Shown here one piece after another: positions 21,151 through 33,133 of a stretch of DNA of 64,000 nt. The stretch lies in the NCBI GenBank assembly GCA_030544215.1, contig JARZZO010000003.1, positions 46,730,045 through 46,794,044 of the forward strand. The letters are read 5' to 3'. The notes below the pieces were generated by a model. It did not search any database. It was given only the letters and a program-made list of their open reading frames with translations, and was not told the origin of the DNA. The stretch comes from Zantedeschia hybrid cultivar (Eukaryota > Streptophyta > Magnoliopsida > Alismatales > Araceae). Made by a program: the position numbers and the translations under genes. Numbering within the stretch: position 1 is the stretch's first letter; every line of letters starts with the position of its first letter.

Positions 21151-22310
21151 ACCGGCAACCCTTTTATTCATCTGAAAGAATTCATGTATGAATCGTCATT
21201 ATGGAAAAATGATAAGAGGTCTCTAGCCTTTATGTTTAGGAGATCATTAGAGGGACCAGCCGTCGAGTGGTTCTTTTCACTGGACCTAGTTGATGGAGAG
21301 GACTTCGACATGGTGTCCAAGAAATTCTTGTAGAGATATAAGGATCGAGTCGCACCATCCCTTTCTATTACAGATCTAGTCGCTGAGAGAATGAAATCAT
21401 ATGAGGATTTTGTGACGTTCGCTGACAGATGACGGGCGATGGCTGAAAAAGTGAAAGACCACTTGTTCGAATATGAACATGTGAAAATGATGATTGCCAG
21501 TGCTACTCCTCAGTACAAGTTGGTCCTGATACTGAACAATATCACAAATATGGCAGACCTTTATGAGAGGGCGCGTTATGCCCATAATGTATTCAAGGAC
21601 TCCATCTTCTCTAGTGTCTTTGATCCTCACAGACCCAATAGGCCTTCACCCAAGAAGCCTAATATGCCTAGCTCCTCTAACATAGGTCCAGCCACGGAAG
21701 GCACAATGTCTCATGAATAGGTGAGCACCATGAATAAAAATCAAACATAATTTGTGAGGAATCAACCACCATCATACAACAACCAGTGGCCACCAAACCA
21801 GGAAGCCTTCAAGGCTTCACAGCAGCAACCCTCTCAGTCTATCTTCAACCAGCCTCGCCAGCAGCCAGTCTATAATCAGGTTCCACCACGTACTAAATAT
21901 TCCCAACAAAGAAAACTCCCCGTCCTAAGAGAGCTCAGTACACACAACTCCCGGAGTCCCTCTCCGATATTTTCAATCCTCTCATGGCATCCAATGCTCT
22001 CTCATTGCCAAAGGAAAGGACTATATGGCCACAAAATGCTGACACATCTCGCTATTGTGTGTTCCACTGTCAGCCTGGGCACACTGTCAATGTATGCTTC
22101 CAATTATGGGATTACATTCATGATCTTAATGATTAGGGAGGAATTGATTGGGATGAGATGTGTAAGTACATCATAGCTTTGAAAGCTAAAAGGCCTCAAC
22201 AACAACGACAACAACAATAGCAACAACAACAGATCCAAAGGGCACCAATCCAGTAGACGGCACCACAGCTGCCAAATATGGGCTTTAGCATCTATCTTCT
22301 CATGTTGCCT
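21151..22310 (+). pseudogene. Tat1 gag pseudogene, second part
   Basis: Matches Tat2 47825-48995: HLKEFMYESSLWKNDKRSLAF, then SLDLVDGEDFDMVSKKFL and a Gln-rich end (22198-22231). Stops compared with Tat2 include CAG to TAG at 21331-21333, a TGA near 21430 opposite CGG, and CAG to TAG at 21718-21720, with frame breaks further on. The knuckle-like CAFH...GHT segment of Tat2 is present here only in a disrupted form around 22045-22090. No function is expected. Confidence 0.75.
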
Positions 22311-23136
22311 CTGTAACATATGTAGAACTGGGCAAAGGTGGCATCTTCCTTGTGCTTCTCATAAACAAGAATTTTCTCCTTCTTCAGCATCATCAGCAAG
22401 TAATGGAGGTAAAGGCTTTTCAAGAACATAGGCTATCTTCTCAATAGTGAGAATAATTCTCAAATTTCTGAGCCAATCACTTTAGTTAGGACTAGTAAGC
22501 CTGTTGGCATCTAGTAAGCCCCTCAACAGAGTGTTAGCTGTCATACAATTATTATTTATATTCATAATATAACCAAACTTCTTTTAACTAAACAATTTTA
22601 GTTAAAACATGAATATAAAGTCTAAACAATTTAGACTATAAGCTATTTCCCATCATCGCATGTTAAATTCTAAACTAAAATAATTAATTGATCAATTAGA
22701 ATCATATTCTAATCGCAATTATTAAAAGGTTTAAGTAAACAATTAACTAAAACCTAAGTTAACGAAATTTTAAAACAAATTTGAAAGTCGCTAACCTAGA
22801 AAAAGGGGTTCATAAATTCTTGAATATAATTAAATGAATTTAAAATATTTTAAAAAAACTTTTACTTATATTTAAAAACAATTTTGAACAAGTTTTAAAC
22901 TGTTTAAAACCTTAAAAGATCAAAAATCCCCTTTAAATGGTCTAATTGGGTTTTAAATTGGATTCAAAGGGGATATGCGGATCCAGTTCAGGTTCAGACT
23001 CCCTGGTGGGTCCCGTAAACCTACGAAGGGGTTCACGCGGACCCGTGCTCCCTCCCCTCCCCTCCCCGTTAGGGCTTCCTCACCCCTGCCCTGCACCCCT
23101 GTGCCCACCGCCACCCCAGTGCCCGTTGTCAGTTGT
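22311..23136. other. AT-rich stretch without a recognisable gene
   Basis: 22311-22520 may be diverged Tat sequence. 22530-22950 is AT-rich with repeated AATTTTAGTTAA-like words, and 22970-23130 is GC-rich with CCCTCCCC tracts. The AT-rich then GC-rich order is like the Copia leaders at 16700-17720 and 30000-31150, so it may be a remnant of such a leader; this is only a resemblance of composition. Confidence 0.35.
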
Positions 23137-23480
23137 GTAACATTCGATTATTAGCATGTAATTAGTATAATTATGTTATTAATTAATTTTGAGCTAATAC
23201 ATTATGTAAGTTAAGATATGCACAAAGATTAAACTTAGTTGGTTAAATCCCATAAAATAATTAGATATGATCAATTGTGATAGAAAACTTAGTGTAAATC
23301 ATAATCCGATTTATATTAAAATGATTAATTGGAGATTAAGGGTAAGTATGCAATTATTAAAAGTAGAATGACTATTTGATGAATAATTATTCTATATAGT
23401 AGAAAACTAAAACCTATGGTTAGAAATTTGTCTTTTATTAATTAGTGCTTATTCTAGAAATATTAGTATTATATTAGATA

Positions 23481-23630
23481 GTGGGGTGGTCATAATTAGT
23501 ATTAACCTTGGTTAAAGTTAGTGGGATAGTAAAGTTAGTTTAACCTTGGTTAAAGTTAGTGGGATGGTCAAAGTTAGTATTAACCATGGTTAGTGTTAGT
23601 GGGATGGTTAAGTTAATGTAACTTGGATAG
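23481..23630. repeat. Tandem ~40-bp repeat in LTR-H
   Basis: Four units beginning GTGGGATGGT or close variants and containing AAAGTTAGT and TTAACC. They lie just upstream of a TATA box, a usual place for LTR enhancer repeats. Confidence 0.75.
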
Positions 23631-23691
23631 TTAGAATTAATAAATTTTAAAGTCATTTAAGTAACCATGGTAAGACTAACTAAACCCATCC

Positions 23692-23699
23692 TATTTAAA
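23692..23699 (+). promoter_or_regulatory. Putative TATA box of LTR-H
   Basis: TATTTAAA about 60 bp after the tandem repeat. Confidence 0.45.
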
Positions 23700-23908
23700 G
23701 GACTTTAACTTGGGTTTTGGCCTTGGTTTGGCATCTTCTCTGCAGCAAAACGTGGGGAGCAGTAAGGGAAGGATTTAGAAGGCCATCCTTGAGGGTTCTT
23801 GGTATTCTTGAAGTGTTCTTGGTGTTCTTGAAGAATGTAGGTTGCATGAGTGCTAGTTTCATTATTGAACTAATGCCTGGCACATAATTACCTCCTTCTC
23901 GGGAGACC

Positions 23909-23913
23909 GAGTT
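23909..23913. repeat. Left target-site duplication of copia-2 (GAGTT)
   Basis: GAGTT before the LTR at 23914, repeated at 33129-33133 after the other LTR. Confidence 0.95.
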
Positions 23914-25497
23914 TGTTGGGTTTTGGGCGGGATGCGAAGAACGCAGCGGAAACAATGAACAAAATCCCGCTCGATGCCCGCTGATCCAATTCGGAACGAA
24001 AAATCGTAAATCAAAAAACAAACAGGATGATCAAATCACCGTGTGCTGATTCGAATCTGCTTCCGTCTCGGTTCCATCGAGGCAATGCCGCGAGCCGCAC
24101 AAGCGTCCGGCTTCCAGCGGTATCCACGCGATCCTCTGCGATGGTTCATCCTCGCTCCCTCGTCCGTATTAGCTCGCTCGCTAAAGATCCGTCGCCGCAA
24201 CGACGTCCGAAAACCCGCGAACGGGAATTCCCCACTTTCCGGAATCACGCGCGGCGTGGATGGAGACTGCCCGGCGCCTCGAACGGGGCGCCCACAGGAG
24301 GAGGAGAGAGAAAGGGGGACGGCCAGCATGGGGAAACCCTGGAGCTTGGCCCAGGGTTTCTCAACAGTGCGTATATATATATTAAGTCGACCCGACTTTT
24401 CACAAAAGTCCCCGACTTAATATAAATTCCACTAAAACACCACCGACTGAGAATCTATTTGCGTGTGACCCTCTAGGCCCATTAACCAGTCCAGTTTTTA
24501 GCCCATTAAGTCTAATAACTAGTTATTAACTTATTGTAATTAATTAATATCTAGATATTAACTAATTACTTAACCGAATTAACATCTCATGTAAATTCGG
24601 TCGGACTTCTGATCAAGTTGGGTGCCAAGCAACACCACATGATCCCGGAAGGTAATGGGGTTCATCAACCCACTCATGGAACCTGTCCGTCCACAATTAC
24701 CGCGTGGCTATAATCCTTCGTTCGCACAATGCTCTCGAGTTAACCTAGGGTATGGTCAACTGTCAAACCCTAGATGGTCAACTCACTTGAATCAGACTCC
24801 ACTGTACAATATCTGAAAACATCTTTTCTGATATTGTTTCTACTCTGGCCAGAGACTCCTGCGGATCTATTCTAGAGCATTCTCTCTCCAATTACCTGAG
24901 AGCGAATGATCCTTTATTGAACACACAATCACCTTCGAAGGTCTTCCGCTGGACGCGATCCTTGACTATTAGAAATCCCGTAGATAGGGATTCGTAGGTC
25001 AAGGTCAAAGTCCAGAAGGCCACCGACAAGGTGTCTTTAGTGTCTCAAGTCCAAGGATCAACCACGCCACTGTGACGATGAATCAAGCCGGGTGACAGTC
25101 AGGTAAATTACCATTCGGCGATTCAAGTCGGATCAGTTCAGTGAACTCATTCCCAAATGAGCACCTACAGGTTTACCATTGTGTCTCCACACAAGTGACT
25201 AACGAGATCAGTCACCCTCATCATATGAGTTGGTATAACCTGTACTAGTCTTACCACATGTTTGATGTCCTTCTCAAACATCCTATGACTAGGAACAATT
25301 GAGAATATGCGTTTATAAGTCATCAGTCTCATTATTATGATCTCATCATAATCTGATGATTATTGCACATATTCATGGACTTCATTATGCGTAATTATAA
25401 ATATGCCAATTTACATAATGAATTTAATGTCATTGATTAGTGAACCAGATTGAAATAGGTGCCTTATAATTGGCTCAGAAGACACCTATATCTATCA
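23914..25497 (-). mobile_element. 3' LTR of copia-2
   Basis: TGTTGGGTTT to TATCTATCA on the plus strand, 1584 bp. It resembles the partner at 31560-33128 with scattered substitutions and small deletions, so this insertion is older than copia E. The polypurine tract CCAAGTGGGAGAT (minus strand) follows at 25498-25511. Confidence 0.9.
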
Positions 25498-28400
25498 ATC
25501 TCCCACTTGGACTCAAGCCAATCACCTTCGCATTTGATCTCTATCAAGGGATTTGCTAAATTATCTATTGATGGAATATTTTCTATTATTTTATTTCCCC
25601 TTTATCCTTTGTCTCTGAACTTGTAAAAGAGCCTCAAAATGTTCTGCAACTTCTGATGAGACCATGGCTTGACCACAAAAATGATCGCACCCAGTGTTGT
25701 CATATAATAACGGGACTTTATCAGAGACTTTTTAAAACTACATCTAGTTCAAGGATGAACTTTTTCGTCCATACTGTTCCAATAAAAGTATCACTTGTTT
25801 ATGTCGTCATCTTAATATCGAGTTTTAGGTTGGAACTCTTCTAATCCATTGCTTTCTTATTAGAAGGTTAAACCCATGATCTGACCTGAAATTTGAGTCA
25901 GTGTGACCTCATAGTTTCAAATCATCTTCTCCACATACAAGAGTGCATCCTTAGTACTTCTCAAATATTTAGTGATGTGTTTCACTCCTACTATCAAGGT
26001 TTCTTTGTATCCTTCAAGGAACCTTTCCTTAAAGAGATAAATTCCGTATCTCAACAATTGAGACTATTTATGGATTTTATGTCAAACCTTTTAACATACA
26101 AGCCAATGTAACATCCTTATCAATCTATCTTAATAGATTCGTATTTCCGATATATGGGATGTTATAAATAAACCCATTATGGAGAAGTATACGGATGGCA
26201 ATGCTTTTACTGACAGTAACATCTTTATCTCATTCCAAATGACTTTAATGTTATTATCACAAAGCATTACCAAAACGACCGTACTCCCACTGTCCTTCTT
26301 GAACACACACAATCTGTGATCATTCTTAATGATCGCGTAGTATTTGACCATTAAGTCAAAACTTTTATTACAACTTTGGGAAGCTTCAGTTTGATTCAAA
26401 ATGATCCTTGAAATCACAACTTTCTTCCTAGATATTCAAAAAGCTTTAAGGTGTATCATATATATCTTTTCCTCAATCACATTGAGAGAATGCTTTTCAT
26501 ATCCAACTGTCATCATCATGATAGGCAGTTTTTGGCAAGTAGAATTCTAATAAATATATTAATGGTAACCACCGAGAAAAACTTGTCTAAGTGAACATTT
26601 TGACGTTGACCATTTCCTTCAATTTACTATATAAGTCTTAAATAGTCCATTTATGTTAATCTTCATTCTGAAGATTTGTTTGTTTTAGGTACAATACCCT
26701 CTAGCAATACTATCAAGTTCTAAACTCAATAGTAGTTTATAGACTATGGCTTAGAATTCTTAACTACTTGCCAATCTCAAAGATGTAATGACAGAGAGTA
26801 CTATCATAGATTTTAGATCACAATCTATATCTTTGAGCTCCTCTCACCATGCTAAATCTGATATGTCAAACATATCCTTCTAGTCATTGAGGGAATCTCA
26901 TAAAATCTATGAAACTCTCTTATGTGTGTTTTGAGTAGTTCCAAACAACTAGAGATTATCTAATAATTTTATGTTAATATGTGGGTCTAGAACATCTTCT
27001 AATTTTATCGGCTCCCACTGTCTTCTCTGAGGATATGTTCCTCTTTATAGAAGACAACTTTGAGGACGATAATTATTTCATTATCGCATGGCCAATAAAT
27101 ATAATATCCAAACTCTTTGGACATTCCACAAATTCATTCCAGAGTATAACTTGACTTAAAATCATGTATGTTTCTAATTTATATCTCATATGAATTATTT
27201 TATTTCCATATCTTATATGGACATACACTAACTTATTTTGAACCATCAGTAAAGTATGGACATCTAATGTTTATACTCATGTTCACAAGGATAAGAATTA
27301 GACAAATCTTATTATGTATTTCACCATATCTTAATAAGGTGTAATTTCTCATCCTATCATATTACTATGATGTACAATGAGGATCAATCGAGTGAGGATA
27401 CAATTATCCTTTTAATGATATGTATGAATCATGAACCTAAACATTAGTTTCTTTGATCAAATCAAAGAATTCTAATACTCTTTCCTATTTATCACTTCAT
27501 CTTGATCTTATACCTTAATCTCTCAGATAAGTACATATAGTCGAATCTTTCCAAAAGTAAACTATTAAGGTAAGTCAATAGAAGTGATTATCTTTGGCCT
27601 TAAGAATATATTGAGCAATTTACATCAATATGTATTAGCACCAATAATTTCTTATTGCACAACCTGGTGTACTATGCCATAGATAATCATGATTCTCATA
27701 GTTCAATTATATAGGAGACTTGTGAACATTCGTCACATGAAATGTCACATCAAGAATCTATAGTGCATTGACTGGTTTATAAAATCTTATCGAACAACTA
27801 TTGTTCCTTCTCAGTCAATGTTATTCACTTTTATAATTCTTGATGTCTTATAGAACTAAATAACAATTACTCAGTTTCATATTAGACTCCTATAGATATA
27901 CAAGGATTTACTGTCTGATAGTAACTTATGCATATCTTGAACAATTGTTGAGTCTAACGCAACACTTACATTTTCTTGATTTCTTTTTATTTATCTAAAT
28001 ATGCATACTATCGCAGATCTGAGAATCATTTCCAATATCTTATATTGGAGATGCGAATTCTCCAATAGATATGAAAAAGGTTGATAATAAGAATATCTGA
28101 AACTTCTTTCAAATTTCATATTCATTTTGCCTTTACTAGTATCCTTATATTGGTTGTAGTGGGAGAACTGCTACCTCTTTCTTCCATCTGACTTGCCTTT
28201 ATCCTTTTCAGGTGTGGGTTCGACCGTTTAAAATCTTACCACTTGCCTTTCTTAAAAGCACATTATGAATACCTCTTCATCTTGGTCTATCCAAGTAAGA
28301 GATTTCATGACGATCATTGCCTTTTATAAAGGCATACCATGAGTACCTCTTCACCTTGGTCTATCCAAGTAAGAGGATTCATGATACCTGATTAGGTTAG

Positions 28401-28507
28401 TGACTTTCACTTGGCCCTGAAGACATTCTTCATAATTTTCTAGTCAATCTGAATATGAGAAGTCTTGGCATCCAATATGCCAATTCTCGAATTAATAGAC
28501 GACATTT
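25498..28507 (-). pseudogene. Copia-2 gag-pol pseudogene
   Basis: Decayed homologue of the copia E polyprotein, recognisable along its length but full of stops. The start MSSINSRIGILDA (about 28505) parallels MSSNNPLRGILD. The Gag core is absent and its place is taken by a 74-bp tandem repeat (28265-28390). The RT segment KKDSGSTVVLVM is followed by LCDNN (near 26250), where copia E has LYVDD, so both catalytic Asp residues are Asn. The truncated relative at 53269-56294 has the same CDNN codons. AT content is much higher than in copia E. No product is expected. Confidence 0.8.
28265..28390. repeat. 74-bp tandem repeat replacing the Gag core, two units
   Basis: CTTGGTCTATCCAAGTAAGAG recurs at a 74-bp spacing (CTATCCAAG at 28287 and 28361). 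The relative at 53395-53600 has three units with the same period. Confidence 0.8.
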
Positions 28508-28680
28508 TAGTGAACAAAGGAAATAATGTGATTTAAGTAGATAGTTCTTATAATTCAATTATGGTCTTTTATCTTGAATTATTTCCCACTATTTTTCGAC
28601 GGACTGTATAACATTTAGGTATACAGAACGGAAGACTCCGATGGTCTTCTAGTGAGGATCATAATCTCCAAGAATCATAG

Positions 28681-28710
28681 TACGACCTCGGGTAAATACA
28701 TAGTATCATA
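28681..28710 (-). repeat. Leader hairpin 1 of copia-2
   Basis: Arms TACGA (28681-28685) and TCATA (28706-28710) around a loop with CTCGGGTAAATACATAG. The mismatch is a wobble in the element's RNA. It is in the place of copia E hairpin 1. The truncated relative has perfect arms TATGA/TCATA at about 53063-53092. Confidence 0.6.
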
Positions 28711-28787
28711 CCATTATCTTAGAGCAACCATCTCATGGTAATTGCAACTCCTTGCAATATCCAATCTTATTTCGGCTCCCAGGTCTT

Positions 28788-28819
28788 TAATGGTTTCGGG
28801 TAAACACAATAGACCATTA
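28788..28819 (-). repeat. Leader hairpin 2 of copia-2
   Basis: Arms TAATGGT and ACCATTA pair perfectly over 7 bp around TTCGGGTAAACACAATAG. It lies at the place of copia E hairpin 2, whose arms are similar but whose insert is different. Confidence 0.8.
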
Positions 28820-28863
28820 TCCCTGGTCTATGTTTTACAATCAATACGTGATAGAATAGAGTA

Positions 28864-28907
28864 GGAATGTAGCTCCCGGGTAAACGCGAGGATAGCTATA
28901 CCATTCC
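28864..28907 (-). repeat. Leader hairpin 3 of copia-2
   Basis: Arms TAGCT/AGCTA, continued after a three-base bulge by GGAATG/CATTCC, around CCCGGGTAAACGCGAGGAT. It lies at the place of copia E hairpin 3. Confidence 0.75.
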
Positions 28908-31546
28908 TCTATTCCAATCTCAAGGCATCAGCATGCCATAGTTAATAGTCCTTTTATCAGATGGTGGCATATCTCTAGTAATCACATAGAAACTGCCATC
29001 ATTGAATCAAGTTATAAAAACTATATTGATTGAGAGCCATGCAGCGCATTCTCAATGACTCGCGTTTCGGCTTAGACTTTATGTTGAAGGTTTTGTTTTA
29101 TATTAGTCTCATCCTAGGTGATAGTTTATAAATATATCATATATATTTAACTATACCTAGATAATAGCAATTGATTCAAAATTAAAAATTAAAAGCATGC
29201 ATCAACCTTACATGTTCATAATGTGGTCATGGACAACATGGTGATTAACTAGAGCCAAACAATTAATCACCACAATAATATAATAATTATATTATCTAAT
29301 CAAGCAAACACACAGGCACTAGTGATCTCATCTCATTTCACCTTCCTAGTTGCACTTGTAGATCATCCCCGCCTCTCCTCAGCCGGCATGATCAATTACA
29401 AATAAAATGAAATTTGAAACAATTTTCAAGTACATATTAATTGTAAGAGAAAACCTTATGGCCGAGTACAATGATGGAGGGAGATAGAGTTACAATAGAA
29501 TGAGAGAGAGAGAGGGAGGCGCGTAGGCCTCATTAATTAACATTTAATTAACCTATTACTCATTCCATAACAATCCACAAAATCACACACTATCACATGA
29601 TATGAAATTAACTAAGTACATGTCTATGACCACCACTAATTTTAACCATCCACAGATGATAAAGCACATCACATGAAGGCTAAAATTTTTGAAAAATAAT
29701 AATTTTGGTTTTCCTAAAACCTGGGTACCAATCAAGATTGAAAAAATTGATTTTTCGAAAATCTTATTTTCTAACATGCAATAAATCTAATTTAAAGTAT
29801 CAAACACATCACCATGTGCAAACAAAGTTAAAATTCTAAAATATTCCATGCATTATATAGAACAATTCTAAATTAATTAATCTAACACTTAGATTAATCT
29901 TATATCACATTAATAACAATTATTAATTGTGAAATAATCTAACATTTAGATTGAATTTAAAATTCCTAAATAACTCTTATAAAAGAATTTATAATTCAAT
30001 TTTAAATTCCTTAACAACTAATTGTTAAGAACCCCTTTTGTTAAATAATATTTCTTAATAACAATTATTAAGAAATATTAATTTGAACATTTCTAATCAT
30101 AATAAGTCTAATAATTAGACTTAATTAAATCTCTTAATAACTTTTATTAAAAGATCATTTTAAGTAAATTAGATCTTCAAAACTTTAATTAAGAGATTCA
30201 AGATAAATTTAATTAACTATCTTAATAACTATTATTGAGGCTTAATTAATCCTTAATAACTTTTATGAAGGTTTATTTCTCAAAAAAAATTAACTATAGC
30301 AATAACTTTTATTAAGAGTTAACTAAACACTTAATAACCCCTTATTAAATGTCCCTTAATTTAAAAAAATTAATTTGATAACAACAATTGCTAAGAAATA
30401 AATAATCTAATCATTTAATCAAAATTAACAACATTTATTAATTTATATTAAGATCACTACTTAAAAATTAATTAACAACATTTGTTAAGATTGATTTAAG
30501 ATCATATTTTAAATAACCCCTCAAAACTTAATAAAATAAATTAACAACCATTGTTAATTATTATTAAGGTCTTAACTTAAAATAAATTAACAACATTTGT
30601 TAATTAGGTTTAAGTTCACATCTTAAATTAACAATCCTTGTTAATTGTTAAATAAATTATTTAACAACACTTGTTAATTTAAATTTAAGATCAAATCTTA
30701 AAAGACCCATTTAACTGAAAACAATAAATTTAAATTTAAAATAAAATTTAAATAAAATTTAATTCAATTTCAGTTAAATGGGGTGGGGTTTAATCCTTTA
30801 ATAGGGGGGTTTTGGGGTTATTGGGCCTGATCAAGTGGGCTTGGGCCTGGCTGACCTGGTCCAGGTCATTGGCTTGAGCCTGGGCTCGGCCAGCCCTGGG
30901 CCAAGGTGCGCCCGGGCCAAGCCCGGTCCGGCCAGCACAGGACCGCCGGTCCGGGTCCCCAGTACAGCGCTCGGCCGGCTAGGGTTTCCAGGCCCCCTTT
31001 TCCAGTCGCCGGTGGTGATGCCCGATGCCCCCTTTTGCAGGCTCTTCTCCGGCGCTGGCAGGACGCAGGCCAGCCCGCAAGTAGCAGGGGTACCTCCCCT
31101 TACCTCCCCTGATGCCGGCGATGTCCGGCCGGCGAGGGCATGCCGCCGGTGCCCCCCAAAAACCCAACGGTTCGGACTAGTTCATAACTGTGGCTTTGCC
31201 CCCTTTTGTTTCCAACTTTTGAAAATCTTAAGGGAAAGGGGGGACTTCACCGCCGGCCGCCGGCTACAACCTGGGATGGGGAGTGGTAGCTGGTCATACC
31301 AGCAAGCTCTCATGATGGTCCGACCACCATTAAACCCTTCTACAAAGCCCACAAAAGCCAGTTCTTCATCTCCATGAAGAACACCATGAAACCCCATTAA
31401 AAATAGAATTTTTTCCCAGAGAAAAAAAAATCGAAAATCGTATGTTCGTTTCATGAAGGATTTCTAGTGCGGGGAAAATAAATATAGTATGGAATTTATT
31501 TTAGAAGATTAATCTCCTCGTTCCAAAGCAAATCAGAGCGGAACTG

Positions 31547-31558
31547 GCTATGATACCA
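31547..31558 (-). other. Primer-binding site of copia-2
   Basis: TGGTATCATAGC on the minus strand, one base different from the TGGTATCAGAGC of the other elements. Confidence 0.8.
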
Positions 31559-31559
31559 C

Positions 31560-33128
31560 TGTTAGGTTCCGGGCGGGACGCGAAGAATGCAGTGGAAACA
31601 ATGAACAAAATCCCGCCCGATGCCCGCTGATCCAATTCGGAGCGAAAAACCGTATACCGAAAAACAAACGGGATGATCAAATCACCGTGTGCAGATTCGA
31701 ATCTGCTTTCGTCTCGGTTCCGTCATGGCGATGCCACGAGCCGCACAAGCGTCTGGCTTCCAGCGGTATCCGCGCGATCCTCTGCGATGGTTCGTCTTTG
31801 CTCTCTCGTCCGTATTAGCTCGCTCGCTAAAGATCCGTCGCTGCAACGACGTCCGAAAACCCGTGAACGAGAATTCCCGACTTTTCGAAATCGCGCACGG
31901 CGGAGACGGAGACTGTCCCGGCGCCTCGAACGGGGCGCCCAGAAGAGGAGGGGAGAGAAAGGGGGATGGCCAGCATGGGAAAACCCTGGAGCTTGGCCCA
32001 GGGTTTCTCAATAGCGCGTATATATATATTAAGTCGACCCGACTTTTCACAAAAGTCCCCGACTTAATATAAATTCCACTAAAACACCATCAACTGAGAA
32101 TCTATTTGCATGTGACCCTCTAGGCCCATTAACCAGTCCAGTTTTTAGCCCGTTAAGTCTAATAACTAGTTATTAACTTATTGTAATTAATTAATATCTA
32201 GATATTAATTAATTACTTAACCGAATTAACATCTCATATAAATTCGGTCGGACTTCTGATCAAGTTGGGTGCCAAGCAACACCACATGATCCCGGAAGGT
32301 AATGGGGTTTAGCAACCCACTCATGGAATCTGTCCGTCCACAATTACCGCGTGGCTATAATCCTTCGTTCGCACAATGCTCTCAAGTTAACCTAGGGTAT
32401 GGTCAACTGTCAAACCCTAGATGGTCAACTCACTTGAATCAGACTCCGCTGTACAATATATGAAAACATCTTTTCTGATATTGTTTTTGTTCTGGCCAGA
32501 GACTCCTGCGGATCTATTCTAGAGCATTCTCTCTCCAGTTACCTGAGAGCTAACGATCCTTTATTGAACACACAATCACCTTCGAAGGTCTTCCGCTGGA
32601 CCCGATCCTTAACTATTAGAAATCCCGTGGATAGGGATTCGTAGGTCAAGGGCAAAGTCTAGAAGGCCACCGATAAGGTGTTTTTGGTGTCTCATGTTCA
32701 CTGTGACGATGAATCAAGCCGGTTAATAGTTAGGTAAATTACCATTTGGCGATTCAAGTCAGATCAGTTCAGTGAACTCATTCCCAAATGAGCACCTACA
32801 GGTTTACCATTGTGTCTTCACACAAGTCACTAACAAGATCAGTCACCCCCATCATATGAGTTGGAATAACCTGTACTAGTCCTACTGGATGTTTGATGTC
32901 CTTCTCAAACATCCTACGACTAGGAACAATTGAGAATATGTGTTTATATGTCATCAGTCTCATTATTATAATCTCATCACAATCTGATGACTATTGCACA
33001 TATTCATGGACTTCATTATGCGCAATTATAAATATGCCAATCTACATAATAAATTTAATGCCATTGATTAGTGAACCAGATTGAAATAGGTGCCTTATGA
33101 TTGGCTTAGAGGGCACCTATATCCATCA
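31560..33128 (-). mobile_element. 5' LTR of copia-2
   Basis: TGTTAGGTTC to TATATCCATCA, 1569 bp; includes a deletion of about 20 bp near 32697 compared with the partner LTR. Confidence 0.9.
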
Positions 33129-33133
33129 GAGTT
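33129..33133. repeat. Right target-site duplication of copia-2 (GAGTT)
   Basis: Matches 23909-23913. Confidence 0.95.

Larger units (their letters stand above)
23137..23857 (+). mobile_element. Truncated Ty3-type LTR (family H)
   Basis: Starts TGTAACATTCG, carries a U3-like tandem repeat and a TATTTAAA box, and is followed within 30 bp by Ty3 RT-like sequence. The 3' boundary is not clear. It is probably the 5' LTR of the broken element whose RT is at 33129-33678, with the sequence between lost. Confidence 0.45.
28508..31546 (-). other. Copia-2 5' leader
   Basis: A 3-kb untranslated leader. It aligns with the copia E leader near the coding start (GACGGACTGTATAAC, CAACTCCTTGCAATATC) and carries the three hairpins below. 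Then comes a long AT-rich part (29800-30780) and a GC-rich part (30790-31160). Confidence 0.65.

Noticed and set aside
30835..31377. 180-aa Pro/Ala-rich frame
   Set aside because: GC-rich part of the copia-2 leader; not conserved in copia E.
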